Part shown: piece by piece, positions 34,443 through 41,932 of the stretch
Numbering within the stretch: the stretch's first letter is position 1
Layout of the letters: every line of letters begins with the position of its first letter
Source of the DNA: Bradyrhizobium forestalis
GTDB taxonomy: Bacteria; Pseudomonadota; Alphaproteobacteria; Rhizobiales; Xanthobacteraceae
Length of the DNA stretch: 41,932 nt
NCBI RefSeq assembly: GCF_002795245.1
Contig: NZ_PGVG01000053.1
Coordinates: forward strand, 1 to 41,932
Direction of reading: 5' to 3'
Notes under the pieces: model-generated
Told to the model about the DNA's origin: nothing
Seen by the model: the letters and a program-made list of their open reading frames with translations, nothing else
Databases searched by the model: none
Position numbers and translations under genes: made by a program

Positions 34443-35327
34443 ATGATTTCCGAGGTCTTCATTACCTGCGCAGTGACTGGCGGAGGCGGCGCGCCGAAGC
34501 ATAAGAACGTTCCGATCACCCCGCGGGAAATCGCTGACTCCGCAATCGAGGCAGCGCGCGCCGGTGCATCAGCAGTTCACCTCCACGTTCGTGATCTCAA
34601 GACCCGCAGAGGCGTTCTCGATCTTGATCTTTACCGGGAACTTATGCACCGCGTCCGCGATTCCGATGTCAATCCCGTGATCAACCTCACCAGCGGAGAG
34701 GGCTGCTACATCGTCCTCGGGTCCCCGAACGAGCCGCTTCCGCTCTCCCCCGAGACGTATATGCTCGGCGCGCTCGATCGTCTTGCGCACATCGAGGAGC
34801 TGCGCCCCGAAATCTGCACGCTGGATTGCGGATCGATGGGCTTCAGGGGCGAGTGGCTCATGGCTAATACCCATGGGGCCGTGCGCGCGATGGCGAAGCG
34901 CCTGCAGGAGATCGGGGTGAAGCCCGAGCTTGAGGTTTTCGACATGGGCCACCTGATGATGGTGCGCGATCTCGTAAAGGAGGGACTTATTGACAACGCG
35001 CCGCTGATCCAACTTTGCATGAACCTCAGCTATGGCGCGCCCGACGACCTGACGACGCTCATGGCGTTGGTGAACCAGCTTCCCACCGGCTCCATCTATT
35101 CCGCTTTCTCCCTCGGCTCGAAGCAGCTCCCGTACGCGGCTTTGGCCCCCTCGGTCGGCGCGAACGTGCGCGTCGGGCTTGAGGACAACCTGTACCTTTC
35201 CCGCAGCCGCTTGGCGACGAACGCCGAACTTGTCCAGCGTGCAATCGAAATCCTCGAGCGCATCGGAGTGCGCGTGCTCAGTCCGGATGAAATGCGCGAG
35301 AAGCTGAAGCTCAAAGTTCATGTCTGA
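34443..35327 (+). CDS. Beta-keto acid cleavage enzyme (BKACE), probable 3-dehydrocarnitine cleavage enzyme
   Basis: This 294-residue TIM-barrel enzyme of the BKACE (DUF849) family condenses a beta-keto acid with acetyl-CoA and splits it into a new CoA ester plus acetoacetate. The zinc-binding HLHVR motif (near residues 47-51), NLTSGEG, the CTLDCGSMGF segment and the catalytic-type Glu in VGLEDNLY are visible. AGAGGG precedes ATG 34443, 40 bases after the SDR. The stop overlaps the start of the carnitine dehydrogenase-thioesterase gene by 8 bases. That coupling makes 3-dehydrocarnitine (giving betainyl-CoA) the most likely substrate, as in the known CDH-BKACE-thioesterase route. Other beta-keto acids remain possible. 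Confidence 0.9.
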   Translation: MISEVFITCAVTGGGGAPKHKNVPITPREIADSAIEAARAGASAVHLHVRDLKTRRGVLDLDLYRELMHRVRDSDVNPVINLTSGEGCYIVLGSPNEPLPLSPETYMLGALDRLAHIEELRPEICTLDCGSMGFRGEWLMANTHGAVRAMAKRLQEIGVKPELEVFDMGHLMMVRDLVKEGLIDNAPLIQLCMNLSYGAPDDLTTLMALVNQLPTGSIYSAFSLGSKQLPYAALAPSVGANVRVGLEDNLYLSRSRLATNAELVQRAIEILERIGVRVLSPDEMREKLKLKVHV

Positions 35328-36873
35328 CACATCAACCCTCATGCTGCAGAAATCGCCTCCCGCCGAGAACCTCCCGCGAGCGGTCGGCCTGGTCGGTGGA
35401 GGCGTCATTGGAGGAGGTTGGGCCGCGCGGTTCATCCTCAATGGCGTGAACGTGCGCCTGTACGACCCCGCGCCGAACGCGCTCGAGCAGGTCGAGGTGG
35501 CGTTGAAGAACGCGCGCCGGGCATATCGCCAGCTGACGCTCGTAACGCTTCCGCCGGAAGGCTCGTTGAACCTGGTCGAGTCGTTGGCGGATGCGGTGCG
35601 CGACGTGGACCTCGTGCAGGAATCGGCGCCCGAGCATCTGGAGATCAAGCAACAGCTGCTCGCGGCTGCTGGTCGCGCGGCCGCGCCCTGCACGCTGATC
35701 TGTTCTTCGACCTCGGGATTGCTGCCGTCGTTGATGCAGGCGGAAATGGACGACCCCGCGTGCATGCTGGTGGCGCACCCGTTTCAGCCCGTGTACCTAC
35801 TGCCATTGGTCGAACTTTGCGCAGGGACTCGTACGGCACCGGAGGCGCTCGAGCGTGCGGCCGCGATCTACCGCGCCGTCGGGATGCACCCGCTCGTCGT
35901 TCGCAAGGAGGTGGATGGATTTGTCGCCAATCGCCTTCATGAAGCAGTCGCCCGCGAGGCACTTTGGCTGGCGCGCGACGATGTGGCGAGCCTGCAGGAG
36001 ATCGATGACGCGGTGCGCTACTCGTGGGCACTACGCCGCGCGGCCATTGGCTCCTATCGAATGGCCAATGGCCGAGCCGGAATGCGAGAGAGCGTCTTGC
36101 GATGGTCATTCAAGTGGCCTTGGTCCAGGCTCACCGAAAAGCCCGACATGGGACCGGCATTCCTGGACAAGGTGGCGGAGCAGGCGGATGCGCTGGTCAA
36201 GCTCGACCCGCTGGACATTTCTCCCGCAGAGAAACGCGACGACCTGCTCGTGGCGCTTCTGCAGGCGCTGCGGTCACAGCGTTACGGACCAGGCGAGACC
36301 CTTGCTCGCTGGGAACAAGGGCTCCGAAGTCGGGCTCCACAACGGGTCGCCCCGGATTCCCGCCCGCTACGTACATTGCGAGAGGTTCAGCACAACTGGA
36401 TCGATGGCAACGGACACGCCTCTGAAAGCAGCTATCTTCTGCTCTGCGGCGACGGCACCGGCACGGTGGTGGGTTACATCCGCGGCAACGGCGAGGACAT
36501 AGCGAACAGCGCGACCTACTATACGGTCGAAACGCACCTGCGCCACCTCGGTGAACTGCGGGTCGGCGAACGTATCGAGGTGCTCACGCAGGTGCTCGGC
36601 GCGGACGACAAGCGGCTACATCTCTTCCATGTCATCAAACGCGAGGGTGATGACAAGCCGGCTGCGACCGGAGAGCAGATGCTGATTCACGTCGATCCCA
36701 AAACCAGGCGCAGCGCGCCGGTGCAGAGCCCAATACGCGAGCGCTTGATGGAGCTCGCACGTCTACATGCGCAGCTTCCGCGACCCGAGAAGTCGGGTGC
36801 AAGCATCAAAATGCCTTGGGTCGGGGCGGCTCGATCGGATGGTGACCTGCGCGAGATGGGCCACGGGAATTGA
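35320..36873 (+). CDS. lcdH: L-carnitine dehydrogenase fused to a hotdog thioesterase
   Basis: This 517-residue two-domain protein has residues about 15-340 as a 3-hydroxyacyl-CoA-dehydrogenase-like NAD-binding enzyme (VGLVGGGVIGGGWAARF). It carries the AHPFQPVYLLPLVEL block with the catalytic His, and VDGFVANRLHEA. Residues about 353-485 are a hotdog thioesterase (VQHNWIDGNGHASESSY, YYTVETHLRHLGELRVG). This fusion matches the rhizobial L-carnitine dehydrogenase, whose extra domain hydrolyses betainyl-CoA. Predicted role: carnitine + NAD+ to 3-dehydrocarnitine, and betainyl-CoA to glycine betaine, on either side of the BKACE step encoded just upstream. The usual 'DYNGHM' of the thioesterase reads DGNGHA here, so activity of that domain deserves a check. 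Cytoplasmic. Confidence 0.9.
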   Translation: MSDTSTLMLQKSPPAENLPRAVGLVGGGVIGGGWAARFILNGVNVRLYDPAPNALEQVEVALKNARRAYRQLTLVTLPPEGSLNLVESLADAVRDVDLVQESAPEHLEIKQQLLAAAGRAAAPCTLICSSTSGLLPSLMQAEMDDPACMLVAHPFQPVYLLPLVELCAGTRTAPEALERAAAIYRAVGMHPLVVRKEVDGFVANRLHEAVAREALWLARDDVASLQEIDDAVRYSWALRRAAIGSYRMANGRAGMRESVLRWSFKWPWSRLTEKPDMGPAFLDKVAEQADALVKLDPLDISPAEKRDDLLVALLQALRSQRYGPGETLARWEQGLRSRAPQRVAPDSRPLRTLREVQHNWIDGNGHASESSYLLLCGDGTGTVVGYIRGNGEDIANSATYYTVETHLRHLGELRVGERIEVLTQVLGADDKRLHLFHVIKREGDDKPAATGEQMLIHVDPKTRRSAPVQSPIRERLMELARLHAQLPRPEKSGASIKMPWVGAARSDGDLREMGHGN

Positions 36874-36895
36874 TCAGGACAACGGAGTAGAAAAA

Positions 36896-37903
36896 ATGAC
36901 CAAGAATGCAATGCCGCCTTCCATGAAATTGCCGAAAGCCGTCGGGCTGCTCGGCGGCGGCGTGATAGGCGGCGCCTGGGCCGCACGATTCCTCCTGAGC
37001 GGCGTGAATGTGAAGCTATACGACCCAGCACCGGGCGCGGCCGATGCCGTGCTCAAGATGGTCAATGACGCGAGGCGGGCCTACAAGAAGCTGGGCATGT
37101 CGCTGCCGGCCAGGGAAGGCACTATGACACTTGTCGACACGGTCGAAGAAGCCGTTCGTGATGTGGACCTCGTGCAAGAATCGATCCCGGAGCGTCTCGA
37201 CCTGAAGCACAAGCTGCTGCAGAAGGCTACGCGCGCGGCCGTGCCCGATCTCCTGATCTGCTCCTCGACTTCGGGCTTCATGCCTTCGGAGCTGCAGGAC
37301 GGAGTGGCGCATCCCGAGCGCGTCATCGTGGCGCATCCGTTCAACCCGGTGTACCTGCTGCCGCTCGTCGAACTTTGCGGCGGGCCGCGCGCGCCCGTCA
37401 GCGCGCTGCAGCGCGCGGCCGAGTTTTTCCGCGCGATCGGCATGCACACGCTCATCATGCGCAAGGAAATCGGCGGCTTCATCGCCAACCGCATCCAGGA
37501 AGCGATTTGGCGCGAGTGCCTCTGGCTGGTGAAAGACGACATCGCCACGCCGGAGGAGTGCGATGACGCGATCAGCTACTCCTTCGGGCTGCGGCTGGCG
37601 ATCAAGGGACCCTTCCACTCCGGCGGCGGCGGGGAGGCGTTGCGAAAGGGGCTGGAGAGTTGGCCGCCCGAACTCCGTGGACTCTGGACGAATTTCCCCG
37701 CACCCGAGCATGACCAGGCGTTCGTCGACAAGCTTGCCGCGCTGCAAGATGCGCGGACGGACAAGTCAACCTCCGTCGAACTTCTTGCCAAGCGCGACGA
37801 ATGCCTCGTCGGGATCCTGCAGACGCTGCGCGCCGCGGACTTCGGCGCCGGGCGGTCTTACACGCTCTGGGAAGAGGCGCTGCGCGCGCAGGCCGCCAAG
37901 TAA
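36896..37903 (+). CDS. Second carnitine dehydrogenase-like protein, no thioesterase domain
   Basis: This 335-residue protein is paralogous to the dehydrogenase part of the preceding gene: VGLLGGGVIGGAWAARFLLSG near the N-terminus, DVDLVQESIPERLDLK, STSGFMPSEL, AHPFNPVYLLPLVEL and IGGFIANRIQEA. It ends where the thioesterase would begin, which is the length of the single-domain family. GGAG lies before ATG 36896, 22 bases after the previous stop; the open frame back to 36767 overlaps the upstream gene and is not needed. It may act on the other carnitine stereoisomer or on a different 3-hydroxy quaternary amine. That is inference. Confidence 0.88.
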   Translation: MTKNAMPPSMKLPKAVGLLGGGVIGGAWAARFLLSGVNVKLYDPAPGAADAVLKMVNDARRAYKKLGMSLPAREGTMTLVDTVEEAVRDVDLVQESIPERLDLKHKLLQKATRAAVPDLLICSSTSGFMPSELQDGVAHPERVIVAHPFNPVYLLPLVELCGGPRAPVSALQRAAEFFRAIGMHTLIMRKEIGGFIANRIQEAIWRECLWLVKDDIATPEECDDAISYSFGLRLAIKGPFHSGGGGEALRKGLESWPPELRGLWTNFPAPEHDQAFVDKLAALQDARTDKSTSVELLAKRDECLVGILQTLRAADFGAGRSYTLWEEALRAQAAK

Positions 37904-37924
37904 GCCCGTACCGAGGATATTGGA

Positions 37925-38200
37925 ATGGACCTCTCGTTTACCAAAGAAGAGCGCGCCTTCCGCGAGAAAGTGCGCAGATTCCTGCGCGACAACATGCCGA
38001 CGGAGCTTCCACGCAAGCTGGCCGGAGACAGGCAGCTGATCAAAGAGGAAAAGCGCATCGGCGCACGCGTTCTCAACAAGCTGGGCATCCCCACGTGGCG
38101 CAAGGAGTACGGCGGCGCGGGGTGGACGCCCGTGCAGCACTACATCTTCGAGGAGGAGGTGCTGAACTTTTCCCAGCTGATCCAGCTGCCATTCATGTGC
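37925..38200 (+). pseudogene. Acyl-CoA dehydrogenase, N-terminal fragment
   Basis: About 92 residues of the N-terminal helical domain of an acyl-CoA dehydrogenase remain (MDLSFTKEERAFREKVRRFL, LGIPTWRKEYGGAGW, FEEEVLNFS), with GAGGA before ATG 37925. After PFMC (near 38200) the sequence becomes the C-terminal part of a CoA-transferase, still in frame. The FAD-binding middle and C-terminal domains, including the catalytic Glu, are gone, so no dehydrogenase activity is possible. The original probably oxidised a CoA ester in this operon. Confidence 0.88.
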
Positions 38201-38769
38201 GACGGCCCCGAGCGAGCACCGTTCAACGAACCTAGCGGCCCTGGCGCGCGCGGCACGGGGCCGCTTACCGCTGTTATGAGGCAGCAGACGGTTGGCTTTT
38301 CCTGGCTTGCAAGGCTGATGAGCTGCGCGCAGTGACCAGCGCGCTAGGTGTAGACGTCACTCTCGAGGATTCTCATCTCGAGCAAACGATAGAGCGGGCG
38401 ATTGCAGGTGAGAGAGTTGACGCTCTCGTGGCACGACTACGCACGCGCGGCGTCGCGGCGCAGCGACTGGAGAGCGTTGAACGGGTGTGCGCGCGCTCCA
38501 CGGCGATGGGAGACGGTACGCAGGAGACGATGACCCTCGTATTCGAGCGAGACGAGCACCATCCGAGCGGGCACCCAGTGGAATTGATCGGCCGGTGCGC
38601 CGTTCGGTGTGCGCGCGCGGGGATCACGTCGTCAACGGCACCGCCCAACCCGGCAGCGGACACCCGGTCCGTCCTGGCTGAACTCGGATACTCGGAACAG
38701 ACAGTGCGCGATATGTTTGACAGCCAAGAAGTCAGCGAGTCTTGGGCCACGGAGTATCTGCCGCCATGA
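38201..38769 (+). pseudogene. CaiB-type CoA-transferase, C-terminal fragment, frameshifted
   Basis: From about 38201 the reading PFNEPSGPGARGTGPL matches FDEPAGPDARGF in the second domain of the CoA-transferase at 38832. Near 38262 the frame shifts and continues as YRCYEAADGWLFLACKADEL. It then runs to the stop at 38769 with AELGYSEQTVRDMF and VSESWATEYLPP, the same ending style as the 38832 protein (ISESWSREYLPS). The catalytic Asp region is absent. It is the tail of a second tandem or single CoA-transferase lost by deletion. Confidence 0.85.
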
Positions 38770-38831
38770 GCGGACGCTGCGACCAATTCATTTCTTCGTA
38801 TGTTGGATAGGCGGGCCTCTGGGGATTTACT

Positions 38832-41342
38832 ATGCAAAGCTCGAATCTGCCCCTTCACGGCGTTAAGGTCATCGACTTCGGTCAGTACATCGCGGGCCCA
38901 GCCGCGGCGATGGTTTTGGGCGACCTGGGCGCCACCGTTGTTCACATCGACCCTCCCTCCGGTCCACTGTGGGCCAGCCCGGCCAACGCAGCGCTCCATC
39001 GCAACAAGCTGATCGTCCGCATCAACCTGAAGACAGCAGAAGGGCTTGCACAGGCACAGGCGCTCATCGCCGAGGCCGACATCGTTATCGAAAATTTTCG
39101 TCCCGGTGTGTTGGCGCGCCTGGGTATCGACTTCTCTGCCTTGCGCAGGATGCAGCCCGAGCTGGTGACTGTGTCGATTCCGGGCTTTGCTTCGGACGAT
39201 GCGCTTCGCCGCGAGTGGCGCGCCTTCGAGTCGGTCGTCGCGGCTTCCGCGGGCGTGTTCACCGATATGGGACGGACACGCGTGTTGATGGGAAAGATTC
39301 CCTATTTTTCAGCGCTGCCCTTGGCTTCCGCCTACGGGACCATGATTGCTGCATCGGCCACGGTACTGGCGCTCCAGGCCCGCGAGCGCACGGGAATCGG
39401 TGACCAGATCGAGGTACCGCTCATCTGCGCCCTGATGGAGGGACTTACATATAACTCGCAGCTGATCGAAAACCTCCCCAGGCGCTACACAAACTATCGC
39501 AGCGACGAGATCAAGCGCCGACTCGCAGCTAGCTTGCCGATGGATATGCCCTATCACTCGGTGCAGGACTTGCAAGATCCTTTCTATCGCACCGGTGGCT
39601 ACAGGTGCAAGGATGGACGCATGTTCGCGATCGTTTGCGCCGGACACAAGGTTCACACCAGGCGTTGCCTGCAGGCCCTCGGCATCTACGACAGTCTCAT
39701 TGCCGAGGGGTTGGTTGAAGAAGGAGATCCCTACCTCTCGATCCGGGAGTGGAAGTCGGATCACCTTTTGAGCGTGTACCCGTTGCCGCGCCACTGGCAC
39801 GACAAGATCCTCGCGCGGATGAAGGCTGCATTCCTGACTCGCACCTCGGCGGAGTGGGAACGCATATTCCAGGAACACCGCATCGCGGGCACGCGACAGA
39901 ACTCCCTGCAAGAGTGGATGCAGCATGAGCACGCCTTGTCTGCGGGCCTGATGGTCACGGTCGATGACTCGGAATATGGGCCTATGACGCAGCCCGGACC
40001 CATGACCTGGCTGCAGGAGAGCGGGGAAGCGATGTTGAACCCCGCGCCCCGCCGATCGGTCGCGTTCGGCGAGGCACTCGCTACGCTTTCATCGATCCCT
40101 TCACAGCGGCCGGCACGCGGCACGGCACGAAAGCTGTCAGGATGGCTCGACGGTGTCCGTGTTCTCGACATGGCGAACGTCATAGCGGGGCCGCACACAG
40201 CGTTCTATCTCGCGCGCTTCGGCGCGGAGGTGATCAAGCTCGACCCGGTGTTTCCGGCGTATCACCCGGGATTCAACCTGTTCATGGCGACCGTTAACAT
40301 GGCGGGAAAGCAGTCGACTCTGGTGGACATCACTTCTGCGGGCGGCCGTGAGGTGTTCGAGAAATTGGTCAAATCGGCCGATGTCATTGTCTGGAACGCG
40401 ACCGAAAGGGATGCCAAGCGCAGGGGGCTCGACCGGGAGAGCGTGGGGGCGCTCAATCCGAATGCAATCTACTGTCAGGTGGATTGCTTTGGCGGCGCGC
40501 GTCGCGGTCCGCGCAGCGACGACATCGGCTATGACGACGTCGCGCAAGCGGTGAGCGGAATCATGGTGAGATTTGGCGGCTCCCCGGAGACCCCCGAAGA
40601 GCACGCTCATACGGGGACGATCGACGCCTTGGGCGCATACAGCCTCGCTCTGGGCGTGGCTGCCGCGCTGTACCAAAAGTCAAAAGGTGGCCGTGCGGGC
40701 CGACCGAGGACATCTCTGGCTGCACTCTCGGGCCTGCTGCAGATTCCCTACTGCTATGACTATTCCGGGCGCGGGCCCTTTGATGAACCCGCCGGTCCCG
40801 ATGCCAGGGGCTTCAACGCTCTGGCGCAGCTGTACGTAGCCGGCTGTGGCCACAGCATCATGTTGAATGGTCTCGAGAGTGACTTGCCCAGCCTCGCTCG
40901 TGTCGATGGTTTGCAGGGGCTTTGTGAAATACCGGCGCGGGACCGCGCCATGTTCCTTGCCGCCGCCATCGGAAAGCTCTCCGCAGAGGACTGGGTGTCG
41001 AAATTGAAGGCGGCCGATATTGGCGTGGCAATCTGCAAGAACATCAGTGATATCCGTGCGGAAAACATCCGACCAGCGGATGCGAAGCCGGGAATCGATC
41101 GAGGGAGCTTCTCTTTCTCCAGATATACTGACCATCCCAGCGGATATACGGTCGTGCAACTTGATCCGTACGCCGTTCGACCGGCAGTCGCAAAAATTTA
41201 TGCACTTTCTCCGGCCGAAAAATATGGCGCGTCGACTCGCAAGGTTCTCCGGTCACTGGGGTACACCGAGACCGACATCGACGAGCTTGTTGCAGCGGGT
41301 GAAATTAGCGAGAGCTGGAGCCGAGAGTATTTGCCGAGCTGA
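38832..41342 (+). CDS. Tandem (two-domain) class III CoA-transferase, CaiB/BaiF family
   Basis: This 836-residue protein is made of two CaiB-like halves. Half 1 (about 1-430) starts LHGVKVIDFGQYIAGPAAAMVLGDLGA and has NFRPGVLARLGID. Half 2 (about 437-836) starts LDGVRVLDMANVIAGPHTAFYLARFGAEVIKLD. The expected catalytic Asp is present in half 2 (Asp598 in TGTIDALGAYS). At the matching place in half 1 (YFSALPLASAYG) no Asp is visible, so only the second site should be active. Single-domain relatives form interlocked dimers; a fused pseudo-dimer would build that shape in one chain. It closes the operon 62 bases after the transferase fragment. The acceptor acid is unknown; a carnitine- or crotonobetaine-type acid would fit. 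Confidence 0.88.
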   Translation: MQSSNLPLHGVKVIDFGQYIAGPAAAMVLGDLGATVVHIDPPSGPLWASPANAALHRNKLIVRINLKTAEGLAQAQALIAEADIVIENFRPGVLARLGIDFSALRRMQPELVTVSIPGFASDDALRREWRAFESVVAASAGVFTDMGRTRVLMGKIPYFSALPLASAYGTMIAASATVLALQARERTGIGDQIEVPLICALMEGLTYNSQLIENLPRRYTNYRSDEIKRRLAASLPMDMPYHSVQDLQDPFYRTGGYRCKDGRMFAIVCAGHKVHTRRCLQALGIYDSLIAEGLVEEGDPYLSIREWKSDHLLSVYPLPRHWHDKILARMKAAFLTRTSAEWERIFQEHRIAGTRQNSLQEWMQHEHALSAGLMVTVDDSEYGPMTQPGPMTWLQESGEAMLNPAPRRSVAFGEALATLSSIPSQRPARGTARKLSGWLDGVRVLDMANVIAGPHTAFYLARFGAEVIKLDPVFPAYHPGFNLFMATVNMAGKQSTLVDITSAGGREVFEKLVKSADVIVWNATERDAKRRGLDRESVGALNPNAIYCQVDCFGGARRGPRSDDIGYDDVAQAVSGIMVRFGGSPETPEEHAHTGTIDALGAYSLALGVAAALYQKSKGGRAGRPRTSLAALSGLLQIPYCYDYSGRGPFDEPAGPDARGFNALAQLYVAGCGHSIMLNGLESDLPSLARVDGLQGLCEIPARDRAMFLAAAIGKLSAEDWVSKLKAADIGVAICKNISDIRAENIRPADAKPGIDRGSFSFSRYTDHPSGYTVVQLDPYAVRPAVAKIYALSPAEKYGASTRKVLRSLGYTETDIDELVAAGEISESWSREYLPS

Positions 41343-41495
41343 AATCCGGCGCTGACCTCCACGTCATGCTACGGCAGCGGCGAATCAGCCTCGTGAGGCC
41401 CCCGTCTTCGAAGAGAGCAGGCGACCCGAGTTGGGTCAGTGATCGCGCTCAGTGTGAACAGAGTGAACTGGCGTATGCGTATGACTCGCACCGTG

Positions 41496-41645
41496 TTACT
41501 GTAACCGGTGATGCAGCTTGTGGTGCGCCAGTTCCAGTGCAGCTCTGATAGGCGCCTGCCGCGCCTCGTCGGATTTTGGTGCGACCGTTTCCAGGTAGGC
41601 GATCGAACCTTCGATTTCCGCAGGACCGCCACGGCATCGGTACTT
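41496..41645 (-). pseudogene. C-terminal end of an unknown protein, truncated by IS
   Basis: The minus strand reads AEIEGSIAYLETVAPKSDEA and then ALELAHHKLHHRLQ before TAA at 41496. This is convincing helical coding sequence without a recognised family. Upstream of about 41645 the frame runs into IS-like sequence, so the gene seems to have lost its 5' part to the insertion. Confidence 0.4.
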
Positions 41646-41654
41646 GCAAATTTT

Positions 41655-41671
41655 GGACGACTTAGTCGTCC
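41655..41671. repeat. Perfect inverted repeat near the IS boundary
   Basis: GGACGAC-TTA-GTCGTCC is a perfect 7-bp stem with a 3-base centre, located where the unknown gene fragment meets probable IS sequence. It may be a hairpin linked to the IS end or an unrelated site. Confidence 0.45.
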
Positions 41672-41832
41672 GTGAAGAGTGGCTAAGCGATTGAGCTAGA
41701 ATCGGATTTGTCGTTGGGGACTGTTTTGCGTTTGCAGGGGTTTGATGCTTCGGGCGTCGGAACCTTGCAATTTCATTTTCCAGATTCCGTCGAATCGCCA
41801 ACCATGATTCCGTGATCGCATCGGAGGTGGCG

Positions 41833-41932
41833 ATGCGACCGAAGAAGCACAGGACGACGGGATCGGGCGATCTGTTTCGGGCCAGGCTGGACCAAATCAT
41901 CAATATGAAGCACGAGCTGGTTCAGCTCGCCG
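41833..41932 (+). CDS. IS5-family transposase, N-terminal 33 residues (partial)
   Basis: ATG 41833, after GGAGGTGG, opens a frame to the window edge: MRPKKHRTTGSGDLFRARLD followed by QIINMKHELVQLA. This is the N-terminus of a widespread rhizobial IS5-group transposase. The part present has no stop or frameshift. Relics of the same group occur at 16800-17330 (C-terminal part) and 28640-28965 (N-terminal part, opposite strand). Confidence 0.85.
   Translation, partial: MRPKKHRTTGSGDLFRARLDQIINMKHELVQLA

Larger units (their letters stand above)
41343..41832. other. Intergenic and IS leader, with truncated gene end
   Basis: After the CoA-transferase stop there is no intact gene. The stretch includes the end of a minus-strand gene (41496 to about 41645) and, from about 41650, sequence that is probably the IS leader. 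Confidence 0.4.
41650..41932 (+). mobile_element. IS5-family insertion sequence, left part cut by window edge
   Basis: The transposase start at 41833 shows that an IS5-type element enters from the right. Its left end must lie between the truncated gene fragment (to about 41645) and 41833; the terminal repeat cannot be confirmed without the other end. Confidence 0.55.

Noticed and set aside
34569..35765. 398-codon minus-strand open frame
   Set aside because: It is antisense to the BKACE and carnitine dehydrogenase genes, both strongly supported on the plus strand; a long antisense frame is expected at high GC.
38332..38769. Independent 145-residue protein
   Set aside because: It is the frameshifted tail of a CaiB-type CoA-transferase, with the same C-terminal pattern as the gene at 38832.
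1..41932. CRISPR arrays, tRNA, rRNA, integrase-linked attachment sites
   Set aside because: I looked for regularly spaced repeats, cloverleaf-like CCA-ending segments and integrase motifs and saw none.

Overview
The window reads as accessory DNA from an alphaproteobacterium of the Hyphomicrobiales (Bradyrhizobium/Mesorhizobium-like). I infer this from the moderately GC-rich sequence, the style of the IS481 and IS5 transposases, the Tat-exported PotD-like binding proteins and the fused L-carnitine dehydrogenase-thioesterase known from rhizobia. No taxonomic marker, tRNA, rRNA, CRISPR array or replication gene is visible. Both ends run into transposase genes: IS481 on the left (minus strand) and IS5 on the right (plus strand). 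Degraded IS5-type pieces lie at about 16.8-17.3 kb and 28.0-29.0 kb.

Layout. Region A (0.5-12.8 kb, plus strand) holds a TauD-type dioxygenase, a Tat-exported solute-binding protein, a D-2-hydroxyacid dehydrogenase, an IlvD/Edd dehydratase, an Asp/Glu racemase-family protein, an ectoine-hydrolase-like M24 protein, a HpcH/CitE-type lyase, a CaiB-type CoA-transferase and a metallo-beta-lactamase-fold hydrolase. Region B (13.2-23.5 kb) holds a decayed CoA-transferase, two DUF296/PCC proteins, a second solute-binding protein, an IS5 relic, an FAD-oxidase relic running in frame into an RraA-family gene, a BetB-like aldehyde dehydrogenase, and a relic built from rearranged pieces of a DUF296 gene and an aldehyde dehydrogenase gene. 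Region C (23.9-27.3 kb, minus strand) encodes a flavoprotein of the 4-hydroxybutyryl-CoA dehydratase type and an MFS transporter. An IS graveyard with unidentified decayed sequence follows (27.3-30.6 kb). Region D (30.6-41.3 kb, plus strand) holds a second racemase paralogue, a broken IclR regulator, a third solute-binding protein, a frameshifted SDR, a beta-keto acid cleavage enzyme, an L-carnitine dehydrogenase-thioesterase fusion, a second carnitine-dehydrogenase-like protein, a truncated acyl-CoA dehydrogenase joined to a CoA-transferase fragment, and an 836-residue tandem CoA-transferase.

How it may work together. The firmest pathway reading is in region D: carnitine (or an analogue) is oxidised to 3-dehydrocarnitine, cleaved with acetyl-CoA to betainyl-CoA plus acetoacetate, and hydrolysed to glycine betaine. 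The BetB-like enzyme and the ectoine-hydrolase-like M24 protein also point to quaternary-ammonium or compatible-solute catabolism. In region A the CoA-transferase, CitE-type lyase and MBL hydrolase could form a CoA-dependent cleavage route for an organic acid; its substrate is unknown. Most striking is the repetition: three paralogous binding proteins with no permease or ATPase gene in the window, two racemases, two DUF296 genes plus a relic, two carnitine-dehydrogenase-like genes and five CaiB-type genes or pieces. Several copies carry frameshifts, so the locus looks assembled by duplication and transfer and is now partly decaying.
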